Notes: generated by a model not told the origin, from the letters alone. 64,000 nt of DNA from Burkholderiales bacterium RIFCSPHIGHO2_01_FULL_63_240 (GCA_001770725.1 MERU01000002.1:310001-374000); one strand, 5' to 3'. Shown: positions 21,455 to 33,558, numbered from the stretch's first letter. Made by a program: numbers and translations.

Positions 21455-23569
21455 GTGATCCCGCCGTCATTCATCCAGGACCTGCTGGCCCGCACCGACA
21501 TCGCCGATGTCGTGGGCCGCTACGTCACGTTGAAGAAGGCCGGCATCAACTTCAAGGGCCTGTGCCCTTTCCACGGCGAGAAATCACCCTCGTTCATCGT
21601 CAGCCCTTCGCGCCAGACTTACCACTGCTTCGGCTGCGGGGTGCATGGCAACGCGGTGGGCTTCCTGATGGAGTACGGTGGCCTGGGCTTCGTCGATGCG
21701 GTCAAGGACCTGGCGCAGATGCAGGGCATGCCCGTGCCCGACGACAACCTGCGCCCCGAGGAGCGAGAGCGACAAAAGCAGGTCAAGGCCAAGCAGGTGG
21801 TGCTGACCGACGTGCTGGCCCAGGCCGGCAAGCACTGGAAGCAACAGCTGAAAAAGTCGCCCCGCGCGGTGGCCTACCTCAAGGGCCGAGGCCTCACGGG
21901 TGAGGTCGCCGCACGCTTCGGCCTGGGTTATGCGGCCGACAGCTGGCGCGGCCTGGCCAGCGCCTTCCCCAGCTACGACGACCCGCTGCTGACCGAGTCG
22001 GGCCTGGTCATCGCGCACGACGCGAACGAGGGCGAAAGCGAAGGCAAACGCTACGACCGCTTCCGTGACCGCATCATGTTCCCGATCCGCAACCCGCAAG
22101 GCGAGGTCATCGGCTTCGGGGGGCGGGTGCTGGACAAGGGTGAGCCGAAGTACCTCAACTCGCCCGAGACCCCGGTCTTCAGCAAGGGGCGCGAGCTTTA
22201 CGGCCTGTTCGAAGGTCGCGCCGCCCTGCGCAACAAGGGCTATGCCCTGGTCACCGAGGGCTACATGGACGTGGTCGCCCTGGCCCAATGGGGTTTCGGC
22301 AACGCCGTGGCCACGCTGGGCACCGCCTGCACGCACGAGCACGTGCAAAAGCTGTTTCGCTTCACGGAACAGATCGTCTTCAGCTTCGACGGCGATGCCG
22401 CCGGACGCCGGGCAGCCGGCCGGGCCCTCGAAGCCGCCCTGCCCTTTGCCACCGACACGCGCCGAATCAGCTTCCTCTTCCTGCCCGAGGAGCACGACCC
22501 GGACAGCTACATCCGCGAATTCGGGCCGGAGGCTTTCGAGGCCTGCGTCAAGAAGGCCGTGCCCCTGTCGCGCCAGTTGCTGGAACACGCTGGCGCAGAG
22601 TGCGACCTGGACAGCGCAGAGGGCCGCGCCCGACTGATGACACAGGCCATCCCGCTGATCGCCTTGCTGCCCGAGGGCGCCTTGCGAGGCCTGATCGCCG
22701 ACGAGCTGGCGCAGGTCGCCAAGGCATCGAGCGACGACGTGCGCCGCAGGCTGGATGCACACCTTGCGAAGGCCGCAAGCGGCGCTCAGGGCGAGCGCGG
22801 CCAGGACCGACACGGCGAGCGCGTGGCACCACGTGCCAGCGGCGCGCCTTCCGGCTTCGACGACGCCCCGTTCTTCGGCAACGAGCCGCCCGCCTTCGAG
22901 CCCGACTTCGGCGGGAACGAGCCATTCTGGGATGGTGCAGGTCAGGGCGACGGCGGACACGGCTCGCGCGGTTTCCAGGCAGAACGCGGACGCGGCGACT
23001 GGAAAGGCCGGGGCGGCCGCGGCAACTGGCGCAACGATGGCAGCCGCTGGCAAAGCCGTGGCCGCCCGACACCGCAACGCCCCCTGCCCCGTGCCGCCAC
23101 CTCGCTCGACCGCATCGCCTGGGTGCTGGTGTGCAGCAGCGGCACCTGGGAGCAACTGCCCGCCACCGCCCACGACATCCTTTGCGATCAGCCCAGCCCC
23201 TACGGCCCCTTTTTCCGCTGGCTGGACCGCCTGCTGCTCGATCAGGGCGCCCTGGCCGGGCCTGATTTGCTGCAGGGCATGCGCGAGGCCGACGACGGGC
23301 CGGAGGGCGCCGGGTCAGACCGCCCGCTGGCCACCCTGGCCGAGCGCATCACCCGCCTGCACGATTTCGGCGCCAGTGCAGAGCACAGCCTGGCCGACCT
23401 CCTGTCGCTCATCCGCCCCCTGGAGCTCGAAGCCCTGCGCGAAGAGCTCGACATGCTGCTTCAGGCCGGCGAACTGTCCGAGGCCGCCGAAGCCAGAAAA
23501 CTGGAACTCGTGCGCCTGACGCGGGATCTCAAGCTTGAAATCAGCCAGCAAAGGCCCATTTCTGCTTGA
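21455..23569 (+). CDS. dnaG: DNA primase with a long Gly/Arg-rich linker
   Basis: It makes RNA primers at the replication fork. It has 704 residues, long for the family (about 580-650). Zinc-binding CHC2 domain: Cys37, His40, Cys58, Cys61 (CPFHGEKSP, YHCFGCG). RNA polymerase core with TOPRIM near residue 264 (LVTEGYMDVVALAQWG; FDGDAAG). Residues about 440-547 form a low-complexity linker with FG, RGG and GRG motifs. The C-terminal helicase-binding domain (ATSLDRIAWVLV to the end) follows. The start is GTG at 21455; rpoD follows, as in the classical macromolecular-synthesis order. Confidence 0.96.
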   Translation: MIPPSFIQDLLARTDIADVVGRYVTLKKAGINFKGLCPFHGEKSPSFIVSPSRQTYHCFGCGVHGNAVGFLMEYGGLGFVDAVKDLAQMQGMPVPDDNLRPEERERQKQVKAKQVVLTDVLAQAGKHWKQQLKKSPRAVAYLKGRGLTGEVAARFGLGYAADSWRGLASAFPSYDDPLLTESGLVIAHDANEGESEGKRYDRFRDRIMFPIRNPQGEVIGFGGRVLDKGEPKYLNSPETPVFSKGRELYGLFEGRAALRNKGYALVTEGYMDVVALAQWGFGNAVATLGTACTHEHVQKLFRFTEQIVFSFDGDAAGRRAAGRALEAALPFATDTRRISFLFLPEEHDPDSYIREFGPEAFEACVKKAVPLSRQLLEHAGAECDLDSAEGRARLMTQAIPLIALLPEGALRGLIADELAQVAKASSDDVRRRLDAHLAKAASGAQGERGQDRHGERVAPRASGAPSGFDDAPFFGNEPPAFEPDFGGNEPFWDGAGQGDGGHGSRGFQAERGRGDWKGRGGRGNWRNDGSRWQSRGRPTPQRPLPRAATSLDRIAWVLVCSSGTWEQLPATAHDILCDQPSPYGPFFRWLDRLLLDQGALAGPDLLQGMREADDGPEGAGSDRPLATLAERITRLHDFGASAEHSLADLLSLIRPLELEALREELDMLLQAGELSEAAEARKLELVRLTRDLKLEISQQRPISA

Positions 23570-23608
23570 AGAAGCCCTCACCCCGCGAAATTTGACAAGC
23601 AGCGTCGC

Positions 23609-23636
23609 TTGCAGGCCCATACTCTTGCGCGATAAT
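23609..23636 (+). promoter_or_regulatory. Candidate sigma-70 promoter for rpoD
   Basis: TTGCAG at 23609-23614 and GATAAT at 23631-23636 are separated by 16 bp, about 200 bp before the rpoD start. A TTGACA also occurs at 23592-23597 but its spacing to GATAAT is too long. This was read by eye. Confidence 0.4.
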
Positions 23637-23839
23637 GGAGGGTTCGACGAGGACCGTCCCGCGCACCAGTGCAGGATGCTTGCCATCCGACTTGCGACAC
23701 GGCCCCACACGGCCCATCACGTTCACGGGGCGCACCCCTGAGGTGCCCTCCAGTGCCTGAGCGAATCTCCCGTGTGGCCCTGTGGCAGGATGGGGCCCTT
23801 GTCCGCCTCTCATTCAGAGCATCTCTTTCGAGGAAGCGC

Positions 23840-26077
<2,238 letters not shown>

Positions 26078-26101
26078 TCCCTTTGCGGATTTCAGACACC
26101 G

Positions 26102-26126
26102 AACCCGGCCTCGTGCCGGGTTTTTT
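26102..26126 (+). terminator. Rho-independent terminator of rpoD
   Basis: The stem AACCCGGC/GCCGGGTT has a 5-nt loop (CTCGT) and is followed by T6. It is 24 bp after the rpoD stop. Confidence 0.9.
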
Positions 26127-26205
26127 CATGCAGCCGCGGCAATTTGCCGCCAAACTGCGTGCAATTCATCACGCTGCGTTCGCCTGAATCCGCCAAGATA
26201 CAAAC

Positions 26206-27144
26206 ATGGGCACGACCAAGGAACGCGCCATCCTGTTTGCCGACCTGCGCGGCAGCACATCGCTCTACCTCAAGCTGGGCAACGCACAAGCGGCCCAGCT
26301 CGTCACGCAGAGCCTGTCGCTGCTGGGCGATCGCATCGCGCGTCAGGGTGGCCGCGTCGTCAAGACACTGGGCGACGGGCTGATGGCGGTCTTCGAGCAG
26401 GCGGAACCTGCCGTCGAAGCCTCCGTCAACCTGCACGAAGCGCTGGAGCAATTGCGCCCGGCCGGCGAGGGCGCGCCCTTGCGCAGCGGGGCCATCAAGT
26501 TGAAGGTGGCCATCGCCTGGGGCGAGATGGTCGAAGTCGATGGCGACTGCTTCGGCGACGCCGTCAACGTCGCGGCCAGGCTGCTGGACCTGGCGGGCGA
26601 CAACGAAACCTTGACCACGGGGCCGCTGCTGCGCGAGCTGCCCTCGGACCAGCAGGAGCGCTTTCGCAGCATCGACAAGCTGCACCTGCGCGGTCGCAAG
26701 GAGCCGGTGTCGGTGTTGCGCATGGACAACCGGCGCTTCGGCGACTCGGACGCCCTGTCCACCGCCATCATGGACGCACAGGAAACCGATGTGCCCGACG
26801 GCATCCGCCTGAGCTGGCTGAGCACCGAGCGCGTGTTCTCGACCGCCCAGATGCCGGTCATCCTGGGCCGCAGCCCGCAGGCTTCGTTCTGCGTGAGCGA
26901 CTCCCGGGTGTCGCGCTCGCACGCCCGCATCGAGTCGCACAGCGGCCACCTCTACCTCAGCGACCTGAGCCACAACGGCACCCACATCCGCTTTGATCGG
27001 GAAGACCAGGTCCTCACCCTGCGCCGGGGCACCTGCACCCTGCATGGCAGCGGTGTGATCAGCCTGGGGGCCCCTCCCAACGACCCGACCAGCACCCAGA
27101 TCCGCTTCGACATCCTGAGTTTCTCGGACACGATGCCTCAGTGA
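26206..27144 (+). CDS. Class III nucleotidyl cyclase domain fused to an FHA domain
   Basis: A 312-residue cytosolic protein. Residues 6-150 form a class III cyclase homology domain with metal-binding Asp13 (ILFADLRGSTSLY) and Asp57 (VVKTLGDGLMAVF), and GDCFGDAVNVAARLLDL. Lys53 in VVKT is at the place of an adenine-selecting Lys, which hints at cAMP synthesis. Residues 205-300 form an FHA phosphothreonine-binding domain (VILGRSP, SRVSRSHARIES, LSDLSHNGTHI). Cyclase-FHA proteins are known, but the partner is unknown. The PAS histidine kinase gene starts 78 bp downstream on the same strand. Confidence 0.88.
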   Translation: MGTTKERAILFADLRGSTSLYLKLGNAQAAQLVTQSLSLLGDRIARQGGRVVKTLGDGLMAVFEQAEPAVEASVNLHEALEQLRPAGEGAPLRSGAIKLKVAIAWGEMVEVDGDCFGDAVNVAARLLDLAGDNETLTTGPLLRELPSDQQERFRSIDKLHLRGRKEPVSVLRMDNRRFGDSDALSTAIMDAQETDVPDGIRLSWLSTERVFSTAQMPVILGRSPQASFCVSDSRVSRSHARIESHSGHLYLSDLSHNGTHIRFDREDQVLTLRRGTCTLHGSGVISLGAPPNDPTSTQIRFDILSFSDTMPQ

Positions 27145-27222
27145 TGCCCGCAAGGGGCAACGAGGCCGGTCTGGGCTAGAGTCAGGGATAGAAATCGCGA
27201 CAACGCCATCCTGCCTTTTTGC

Positions 27223-30200
27223 ATGACCATGCCGCCCCCCTCTCTGGACGACGCTGAACGTTCGGCCCTGATGCAGGCGGTGCGTGATGCGATCCAGGCC
27301 AACCAGGCTGCCTTCGCGGCCTTGGCCCGTTTGCTGGCCAGCGGCTCGGACAGCCATGGCAGCGGCCTCTTCCTGGTCGATGGCCACAATGCCTGGCCGG
27401 TCACACCCGTTTCTGGTCGCTCCGGCCCTGTGCCTTGTTCGCGCATGGTCCTGCCCGACCTCAAACAGCCTGCCGCCCCGCTCGTGATCACGGACATCGA
27501 CCAGGATGCCGCGTGCGCCAGGCACCGCGCCAGCGGCGAGCTGCCGCCTGACCTGAAGGCCCTTGCGAGTGCCCAGTGGCGGGCCGACGGCCACGTCATC
27601 GGCTGCGTGTCGCTCTGGTCGGAGAGCCCGCGAGCCTGGTCTTCGATGGCGCTGAGCGCGCTGCAGGACGTCGCCGAGGCCGCATCGCAGCTGTTGCACC
27701 GCCACCTCGAAGCCGAGCGCGCCCGGCGCAACGAAGAACGCGTGCGCACCGCTTCGATGGCCGGCAGCGACTGGCTCTGGGAAACCAATGCCGACGGGCT
27801 GCTGCAATGGGTGTCGGCCGGGCTGCTTCACCACACGGGCATCGACCCGGCCTCCCAGATCGGCACGTCGGCGCGTGGCGTGCTCATCCCGCGCAACGAC
27901 GAAACCCGTGACAACTGGCAACGCTACCTGAAGGCCCGCGAGCGCCACGAACCGTTCCAGGACCTGATCGGCGACCGGGAGACCCCGCGCGGCCGCATCG
28001 TTGTGAGCGTCAGCGGCCACCCTGTCTTCGACGCGCTGGGGCGCTTTCAGGGCTACCGAGGGGCCAGCCGCAACATCACCCGGCAACTCGAAGCCGAACA
28101 GGCCGCACGGCGCGCGGACAGGCTGCTGCGCCAGGCCATCGAGTCCTTCTCGACCAGCGTCATGATCACCGACCCGCAAGGCCATGTCGTGCTCGGCAAC
28201 CGCCTGTGGCGCGAGCTGATCGCCGACGCGCAATCCGGCGAGGGCGACCGATGGCCGGACATCGTCGCGCGCATGGTCAAGGCCGGTCACTACCCGGACT
28301 GCCAACCTGGGCAGGAAGCCGCCTTCATCGCGTGGCGACTGGGCCTGCGCGGCACAGGGCAGCAAGCCGAGATGCGCTTCAAGGACCGCTGGCTGCTCAT
28401 CCGCGACGACGCCCTCGAAGATGGCAGCACCGTGCATTTCGCGATGGACATCACCCGCTCGCACCGCGACGCGGAGTTGCTCAAGCAACAGCAGCGGGCG
28501 CTCGAAGCCACGCAGGAGCGCCTGACCGCGGTGCTGCGCGCCCTGCCCGACCTGTGGTTCGTCATCGACGCCGACAACCGCTACATCGATGGCCACCTCG
28601 ACCACCCGCAGCTGATCGGCCAGGCCGGCCAGTTGATCGGCCAGGAGGTCGGGGCCATGCTGCCCGACGGTGTGGCCAGGCTGCAGCGCGCGGCCGTCGA
28701 TCGCGCGCGCCAGACCGGCCTGCCCCAGACCGTTCAGTACGACCTGGAGGTCACGCCCGGTGCCACGCACCACTTCGAGGCCCGCGCCACGCCCATGACC
28801 GATGGCCAGGTGCTGTACCTGACCAGCGACATCACCGACCGCAAGGTGGCCGACGACAAGCTGCGCGTCAGCGAAGAGCTCTACCGCTCGGTGGCCGCCA
28901 CCATCCGGGACGGCCTGCTCATCGTCGACCTGCAAGGCGCGGTCATGGCCATGAACCCCGCGGCGCGGCGCATCCTGGGCTTGCCCGCCTCGCAGGCCGC
29001 CAACGAGTCCCTGCGCAGTGATGCGGTTCTGCTGCTGGAGGACGACCTGTGCACCCCCCTGCCCCGCGAACGCTGGCCCTTGCAGGAGACCATCGGCACC
29101 GGCCAGCGCATCGTCGACCGGGTCGTGCCCGCGCGCCGGGCCGACCGCGAGATCGTCTGGCTGCAGATGTCGAGCCACCTGCTGCGCCTGGACCCGCAGC
29201 AAGAGCCTTTCGCGGCCATGGTCACCTTCCGGGACATCACCCAGGAGCGCCTGGCCGTGCACGAACTCGCCTCCAGCGAGGAGCGCTGGAAGTTCGCCCT
29301 CGAGGGCGCCGGCGATGGCGTCTGGGACTGGGACATGGTCTCCGGCGTCGTCTACTACTCCAGCCGCTGGAAGCAGATGCTGGGCTTTCAGGACGGCGAC
29401 ATCGGCGACACCATCGAGGAGATCTTCTCGCGCATCCACCCCGAGGACCGCGACAAGGTGGCGCACAGCACCATGCAGTACATGACCGAGACGCGTTCGG
29501 TGCAGGAGGTCGAGTTCCGCCTGCGCCACCGCGACGGCCGCTTCCTGCACATCCTCTCGCGCGGCAAGGTGGTGGCACGCTCGCACGACGGCATGCCTTC
29601 GCGCGTGGTCGGCACGCACTCGGACATCACCCGGCTGAAGGAGGCCGAGGATGCCCAACGTGCGCAGCAACTCGCCGAGGCAGCCAGCGCATCCAAGAGC
29701 GAGTTCCTGTCGCGCATGAGCCACGAGATCCGCACCCCGCTCAATGCCATCACCGGGTTCGCCCAGTTGCTGCGCCTGCAGATGCAGACCGGTCCGGCCG
29801 ACAGCGCGCAGCGCAACTACGTCGACCAGATCCTGCACGCGGGCCGGCACCTCTCGGGGCTGGTCAACGACGTGCTCGACCTTCAGCAGGTCGAAGCCGG
29901 CGTGATGTCGCTGCACCCGGAGGCCCTGCAGCTCGATGAAGAAGTCGTGCAGTGCCTGTCGATGCTGCTGCCCATGGCTGAACAACGAGAAATCGCCATG
30001 AGCAGCCACATCCCGGACGGGCTCAACGTGGTGGCGGACCGGCAGCGCCTGCGTCAGGTGCTGGTCAACATCGGCTCCAACGCCATCAAGTACAACCACC
30101 ATGGCGGCTTCGTGCGCGTCGAAGCTCGCGCACTGCCCAACGGCGCGGTCGAGCTGGCGATCTCCGACACCGGAGCGGGCATGACCCCGGACCAGCTCAA

Positions 30201-30873
30201 CCGCCTCTTCCAGCCCTTCGAGCGCCTTGGACGTGAGACATCTCATGTCGAAGGCACCGGTCTCGGGCTTATCATCACCCGCTCGCTGATTGAATCCATG
30301 GGAGGTCGCATGGACATCGACAGTCGCCCCGGCAGTGGAACCCGGGTCAGCATCACCCTGCCACAGGCCCCCTCGGCCTTGGCCGCGACCGAAGGTGCGC
30401 ACGCAGACGATGGCGTCCCCCATGGGGGAACCATCCCGATCGAATTGACCGTTTCTACGCCTTCGCCCTCCGCCGAGACCCAGCGCCCCCTGCGCGTGCT
30501 GTACGTCGAGGACAACCGCATCAACGCCTTGCTCTTCGCCGAGGCCCTGCGCCCTCACGCGCAACTGGAACTCGACATCGCCGAAGACGGCGACGTCGCC
30601 GTGAGCCTGTGCCAAGAGCGGTTGCCCGACGTTCTGGTGCTCGATGCGCACCTTCCCGGCATGTCGGGTTTCGAGGTGCTCGAAGCACTGCGTCGCATCC
30701 CGGGGCTTGAGCAGGCCCCCGCCTACATGTGCTCGGCCGACGCCATGCCCGACGACATCGAGCGCGCCCGCATGGCCGGCTTCACCGGCTACTGGACAAA
30801 ACCCATCGACATCGTGGCCGTGACCACCGAGCTCTGCAACCTGGCTGAACGGGCCCACAATCCGGGGCCATGA
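27223..30873 (+). CDS. Multi-PAS hybrid histidine kinase with receiver domain
   Basis: A 1216-residue signalling protein with no evident membrane segment. Residues 1-165 are GAF-like. Five PAS-like units follow, starting near 171 (AGSDWLWETNADG), 300, 430, 550 and 687 (GVWDWDMVSG). The HisKA box carries His834 (SRMSHEIRTPLNAITGF). HATPase_c: NIGSNAIKYNHHGG, SDTGAGMTPDQL, GTGLGLIITRSLIESMGG. The C-terminal receiver starts near 1089 with phosphoacceptor Asp1141 (DVLVLDAHLPGMSGF) and Lys in YWTKPID. The stop overlaps hemH by 4 nt. No output regulator is adjacent, so the signal may end in the receiver or pass to another protein. Confidence 0.93.
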   Translation: MTMPPPSLDDAERSALMQAVRDAIQANQAAFAALARLLASGSDSHGSGLFLVDGHNAWPVTPVSGRSGPVPCSRMVLPDLKQPAAPLVITDIDQDAACARHRASGELPPDLKALASAQWRADGHVIGCVSLWSESPRAWSSMALSALQDVAEAASQLLHRHLEAERARRNEERVRTASMAGSDWLWETNADGLLQWVSAGLLHHTGIDPASQIGTSARGVLIPRNDETRDNWQRYLKARERHEPFQDLIGDRETPRGRIVVSVSGHPVFDALGRFQGYRGASRNITRQLEAEQAARRADRLLRQAIESFSTSVMITDPQGHVVLGNRLWRELIADAQSGEGDRWPDIVARMVKAGHYPDCQPGQEAAFIAWRLGLRGTGQQAEMRFKDRWLLIRDDALEDGSTVHFAMDITRSHRDAELLKQQQRALEATQERLTAVLRALPDLWFVIDADNRYIDGHLDHPQLIGQAGQLIGQEVGAMLPDGVARLQRAAVDRARQTGLPQTVQYDLEVTPGATHHFEARATPMTDGQVLYLTSDITDRKVADDKLRVSEELYRSVAATIRDGLLIVDLQGAVMAMNPAARRILGLPASQAANESLRSDAVLLLEDDLCTPLPRERWPLQETIGTGQRIVDRVVPARRADREIVWLQMSSHLLRLDPQQEPFAAMVTFRDITQERLAVHELASSEERWKFALEGAGDGVWDWDMVSGVVYYSSRWKQMLGFQDGDIGDTIEEIFSRIHPEDRDKVAHSTMQYMTETRSVQEVEFRLRHRDGRFLHILSRGKVVARSHDGMPSRVVGTHSDITRLKEAEDAQRAQQLAEAASASKSEFLSRMSHEIRTPLNAITGFAQLLRLQMQTGPADSAQRNYVDQILHAGRHLSGLVNDVLDLQQVEAGVMSLHPEALQLDEEVVQCLSMLLPMAEQREIAMSSHIPDGLNVVADRQRLRQVLVNIGSNAIKYNHHGGFVRVEARALPNGAVELAISDTGAGMTPDQLNRLFQPFERLGRETSHVEGTGLGLIITRSLIESMGGRMDIDSRPGSGTRVSITLPQAPSALAATEGAHADDGVPHGGTIPIELTVSTPSPSAETQRPLRVLYVEDNRINALLFAEALRPHAQLELDIAEDGDVAVSLCQERLPDVLVLDAHLPGMSGFEVLEALRRIPGLEQAPAYMCSADAMPDDIERARMAGFTGYWTKPIDIVAVTTELCNLAERAHNPGP

Positions 30874-31967
30874 GCTTCGCCAAAGAACCCGACTTCCAGC
30901 ACGGCCAGACACCACGCACCGGCGTGCTGCTGGTGAACCTGGGCACCCCCGATGAGCCCACCCCCAAGGCACTGCGCCGCTACCTCGGGCAGTTCCTGTG
31001 GGACCCGCGTGTGGTCGAGATCCCGCGCGCAGTGTGGTGGCTCATCCTGCACGGCATCGTGCTGCGCGTGCGCCCGAAAAAGTCAGCCGAGAAGTACGCC
31101 AGCATCTGGACGCCACAAGGCTCGCCGCTGCGCGTGTGGACCGAGAAACAAACCACCCTGCTCACCGGGTTCCTGGGCCAGCATGGTCACCAGCTGCGCG
31201 TGCGCCACGCCATGCGCTATGGCCAGCCCAGCGTGGCCAGCCAGCTCGACGCGCTCAAGGCCGAGGGCGTCGATCGCGTGCTCGTCGTGCCGCTTTACCC
31301 ACAGTACTCGGGCGCGACCACCGCCAGCGTCATGGACGAGGTCTTCCGTTGGGGACAGCAAACGCGCCGCCTGCCCGAGCTGCGCCACGTCAACCACTTC
31401 CACGACGACGCCGACTACATCGCCAGCCTGGCCGAGTCCGTGCGTGAGCACTGGGCCCGTGAAGGCCGCCCCGACAAACTCGTCATGAGCTTTCATGGCA
31501 TGCCTCACCGCACCCTGTTGCTGGGGGACCCTTACCACTGCGAGTGCATGGCCACCGGCCACCTGCTGGCACAGGCGCTGGGCCTGAGCAAGGACCAGTA
31601 CATCGTCACCTTCCAGAGCCGCTTCGGCAAGGCCAAGTGGCTGCAGCCCTACACCGAACCCACCCTGCGCGCATTGGCCAAGGCCGGCACGAAGCGGGTC
31701 GATGTCATCTGTCCGGCGTTTGTCTCCGATTGCATCGAAACGCTGGAAGAAATCGACATGGAGGCCCGCGAGGCCTTCCTCTCCAGCGGTGGGCAGGCCT
31801 TTCACTACATCCCCTGCCTGAACGACCGGCTGGACTGGATCCGTGCGCTCAGCCGCATCGTCGAGCAGCACCTGCGCGGCTGGCCGACGCAACTCGAGCA
31901 GCAACCCTCGGCGCAAGCCCTGCGCGAGCGACAAGAGAGGGCCAAGGCGCTGGGCGCCAAGGCCTGA
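30870..31967 (+). CDS. hemH: Ferrochelatase
   Basis: It inserts Fe2+ into protoporphyrin IX, the last step of haem synthesis. It has 365 residues: TGVLLVNLGTPDEPTPKALR, FLWDPRVVEIPR, PLYPQYSGATTASV, active-site His in MSFHGMPHRTLLLGD, FQSRFGKAKWLQPYTEPTL, and the Glu pair in CPAFVSDCIETLEEID. The start ATG overlaps the kinase stop (ATGA), so its translation is probably coupled to the upstream signalling gene. It converges with rmuC. Confidence 0.96.
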   Translation: MSFAKEPDFQHGQTPRTGVLLVNLGTPDEPTPKALRRYLGQFLWDPRVVEIPRAVWWLILHGIVLRVRPKKSAEKYASIWTPQGSPLRVWTEKQTTLLTGFLGQHGHQLRVRHAMRYGQPSVASQLDALKAEGVDRVLVVPLYPQYSGATTASVMDEVFRWGQQTRRLPELRHVNHFHDDADYIASLAESVREHWAREGRPDKLVMSFHGMPHRTLLLGDPYHCECMATGHLLAQALGLSKDQYIVTFQSRFGKAKWLQPYTEPTLRALAKAGTKRVDVICPAFVSDCIETLEEIDMEAREAFLSSGGQAFHYIPCLNDRLDWIRALSRIVEQHLRGWPTQLEQQPSAQALRERQERAKALGAKA

Positions 31968-31992
31968 TCGACGAAGGGGCCGTCCCGAGGGA

Positions 31993-33516
31993 TCAGGCCT
32001 CTTCTTCGCTGTCGCCGCGCTCGCTGATCGGGCCGCCGACGTCGGCCAGGTCGGCACCGGGCAGCAGCGCCTGGGCCTGGCTCTCGGGCAAAGCCTCGAC
32101 GTGCTTGAGCGCCTTGCCCATGACCCGTGTGCGGGTCTCGATCGACGAGATCGTGTTGCCGGCCTCTTCGAGCTTCTTCTTGGTCCTGGCCAGCACATCG
32201 CCGAACTTGGCGAACTCGGTCTTGACCGCACCCAGCACCTGCCAGACCTCGGTCGAGCGCTTCTCCAGCGCCAGCGTGCGAAAGCCCATCTGCAGGCTGT
32301 TGAGCGTGGCCAGCAACGTGGTGGGGCCAGCCAGCATCACGCGGTGCTCGCGCTGCAGGGCCTCGACCAAGCCCGGCCTGCGCAAGGCCTCGGCATACAA
32401 GCCCTCGGTGGGCACGAAGAGGATGGCGAAGTCCGCCGTGTGAGGTGGCGCCACGTACTTCTCGTGGATGCTCCGAGCCTCCAGGCGCAGCCGCTGCTCG
32501 ATGGCCTTGGCCGCGACTTCAACGGCCGGGGCGTCGGCCCGCTCCTGGGCATCAAGCAGGCGCTCGTAGTCTTCGCGCGGGAACTTGGCATCGATGGGCA
32601 GCCACAAGGGGTGGTCGGCATCACCTCGCCCCGGCAGGCGGATGGCGAACTCGACGCGCGCGCCCGAGCCCGGCACCGTCTCGACGTTGACACCGTACTG
32701 CTCGGGCGTGAAGACCTGGTCAAGCAACCCGGCCAGTTGCACCTCGCCGAAGATGCCGCGCGTCTTGACGTTGCTGAGCACGCGGTTGAGAGAGCCCACG
32801 TCGCTGGCCAGGCGCTGCATCTCGCCCAGGCCCTTGTGCACCTGCTCCAGTCGATCGGCCACCTGCTTGAAGCTCTCGCCCAGGCGCTGCTCCAGCGTGG
32901 CGTGCAGCTTCTCGTCCACCGTCTGGCGCATCTGCTCGAGCTTTTTCTCGTTGTCGGCCTGCAGGGACTGCAGGCGCTGCTCCACGGTCAGCCGCACTTC
33001 GGTCAGGCGCCGGTCGTTGGCTTCAGACAAAGTGCGCAGTTGCTCGGCCATGCCGTCGCTCAGGCGCTTGAGGGCCGACTCCTGCGCTTCGTTGAAACGC
33101 GCCAGCGCCTGAGACTGTGCCTCGCGCAGGCTGGACGACTGCAGGCCCGCCTGGTGCGAGCTGTCGCGCAGCGCATCGACCAGGCCTTGCTGCATGGCGG
33201 CCAGCTGCACACGGAAGCTGTCGAGCTGTTCGTTTTGCGTTCGGGTGGCGTCGCCTTGCTGGGTCAACAGCGTCTGCTGGAACAAACCGATGGCCTGCCC
33301 CAGGCCTTGGGACAGCTCTTGACGCGTGCCGCTGGCGCTGCGCTGGAGTTCGTCGCGCAACTCGCGTTCAAGCTGGGCCTGACGACCATCGCCGTGGGAC
33401 TTGAGGTCTTGCGCCCACTGCGCGAGGGCCGCATCGGGCGAAGGAGCCGGACGCAGCAGCAGCCACACCAGCAGCAAAAGGTTGATGGCCAGCAGGCCCA
33501 GCAGGATCCAGTTCAT
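31993..33516 (-). CDS. rmuC: DNA recombination protein RmuC homologue
   Basis: A 507-residue protein implicated in limiting DNA inversions. It has an N-terminal membrane anchor (WILLGLLAINLLLLVWLLL), then a coiled coil to about residue 230, then the RmuC domain (RGIFGEVQLAGLLDQVF, LPIDAKFPREDYERLLDA, FVPTEGLYAEAL, VMLAGPTTLLATLNSLQMGF). It faces hemH and its start is 43 bp from the divergent ogt gene. Confidence 0.95.
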   Translation of the reverse strand: MNWILLGLLAINLLLLVWLLLRPAPSPDAALAQWAQDLKSHGDGRQAQLERELRDELQRSASGTRQELSQGLGQAIGLFQQTLLTQQGDATRTQNEQLDSFRVQLAAMQQGLVDALRDSSHQAGLQSSSLREAQSQALARFNEAQESALKRLSDGMAEQLRTLSEANDRRLTEVRLTVEQRLQSLQADNEKKLEQMRQTVDEKLHATLEQRLGESFKQVADRLEQVHKGLGEMQRLASDVGSLNRVLSNVKTRGIFGEVQLAGLLDQVFTPEQYGVNVETVPGSGARVEFAIRLPGRGDADHPLWLPIDAKFPREDYERLLDAQERADAPAVEVAAKAIEQRLRLEARSIHEKYVAPPHTADFAILFVPTEGLYAEALRRPGLVEALQREHRVMLAGPTTLLATLNSLQMGFRTLALEKRSTEVWQVLGAVKTEFAKFGDVLARTKKKLEEAGNTISSIETRTRVMGKALKHVEALPESQAQALLPGADLADVGGPISERGDSEEEA

Positions 33517-33558
33517 CGGGCGATTCTCTCAGACCGCCGGCCCCCTTAGACTGGCGCC

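Noticed and set aside
26092-30972. A 1626-codon open frame on the minus strand opposite the cyclase-FHA and kinase genes
   Set aside because: It is the antisense of genes with clear domains on the plus strand. Long antisense frames are expected at this GC content; its translation is Val/His/Gly/Gln-rich and holds no motif.
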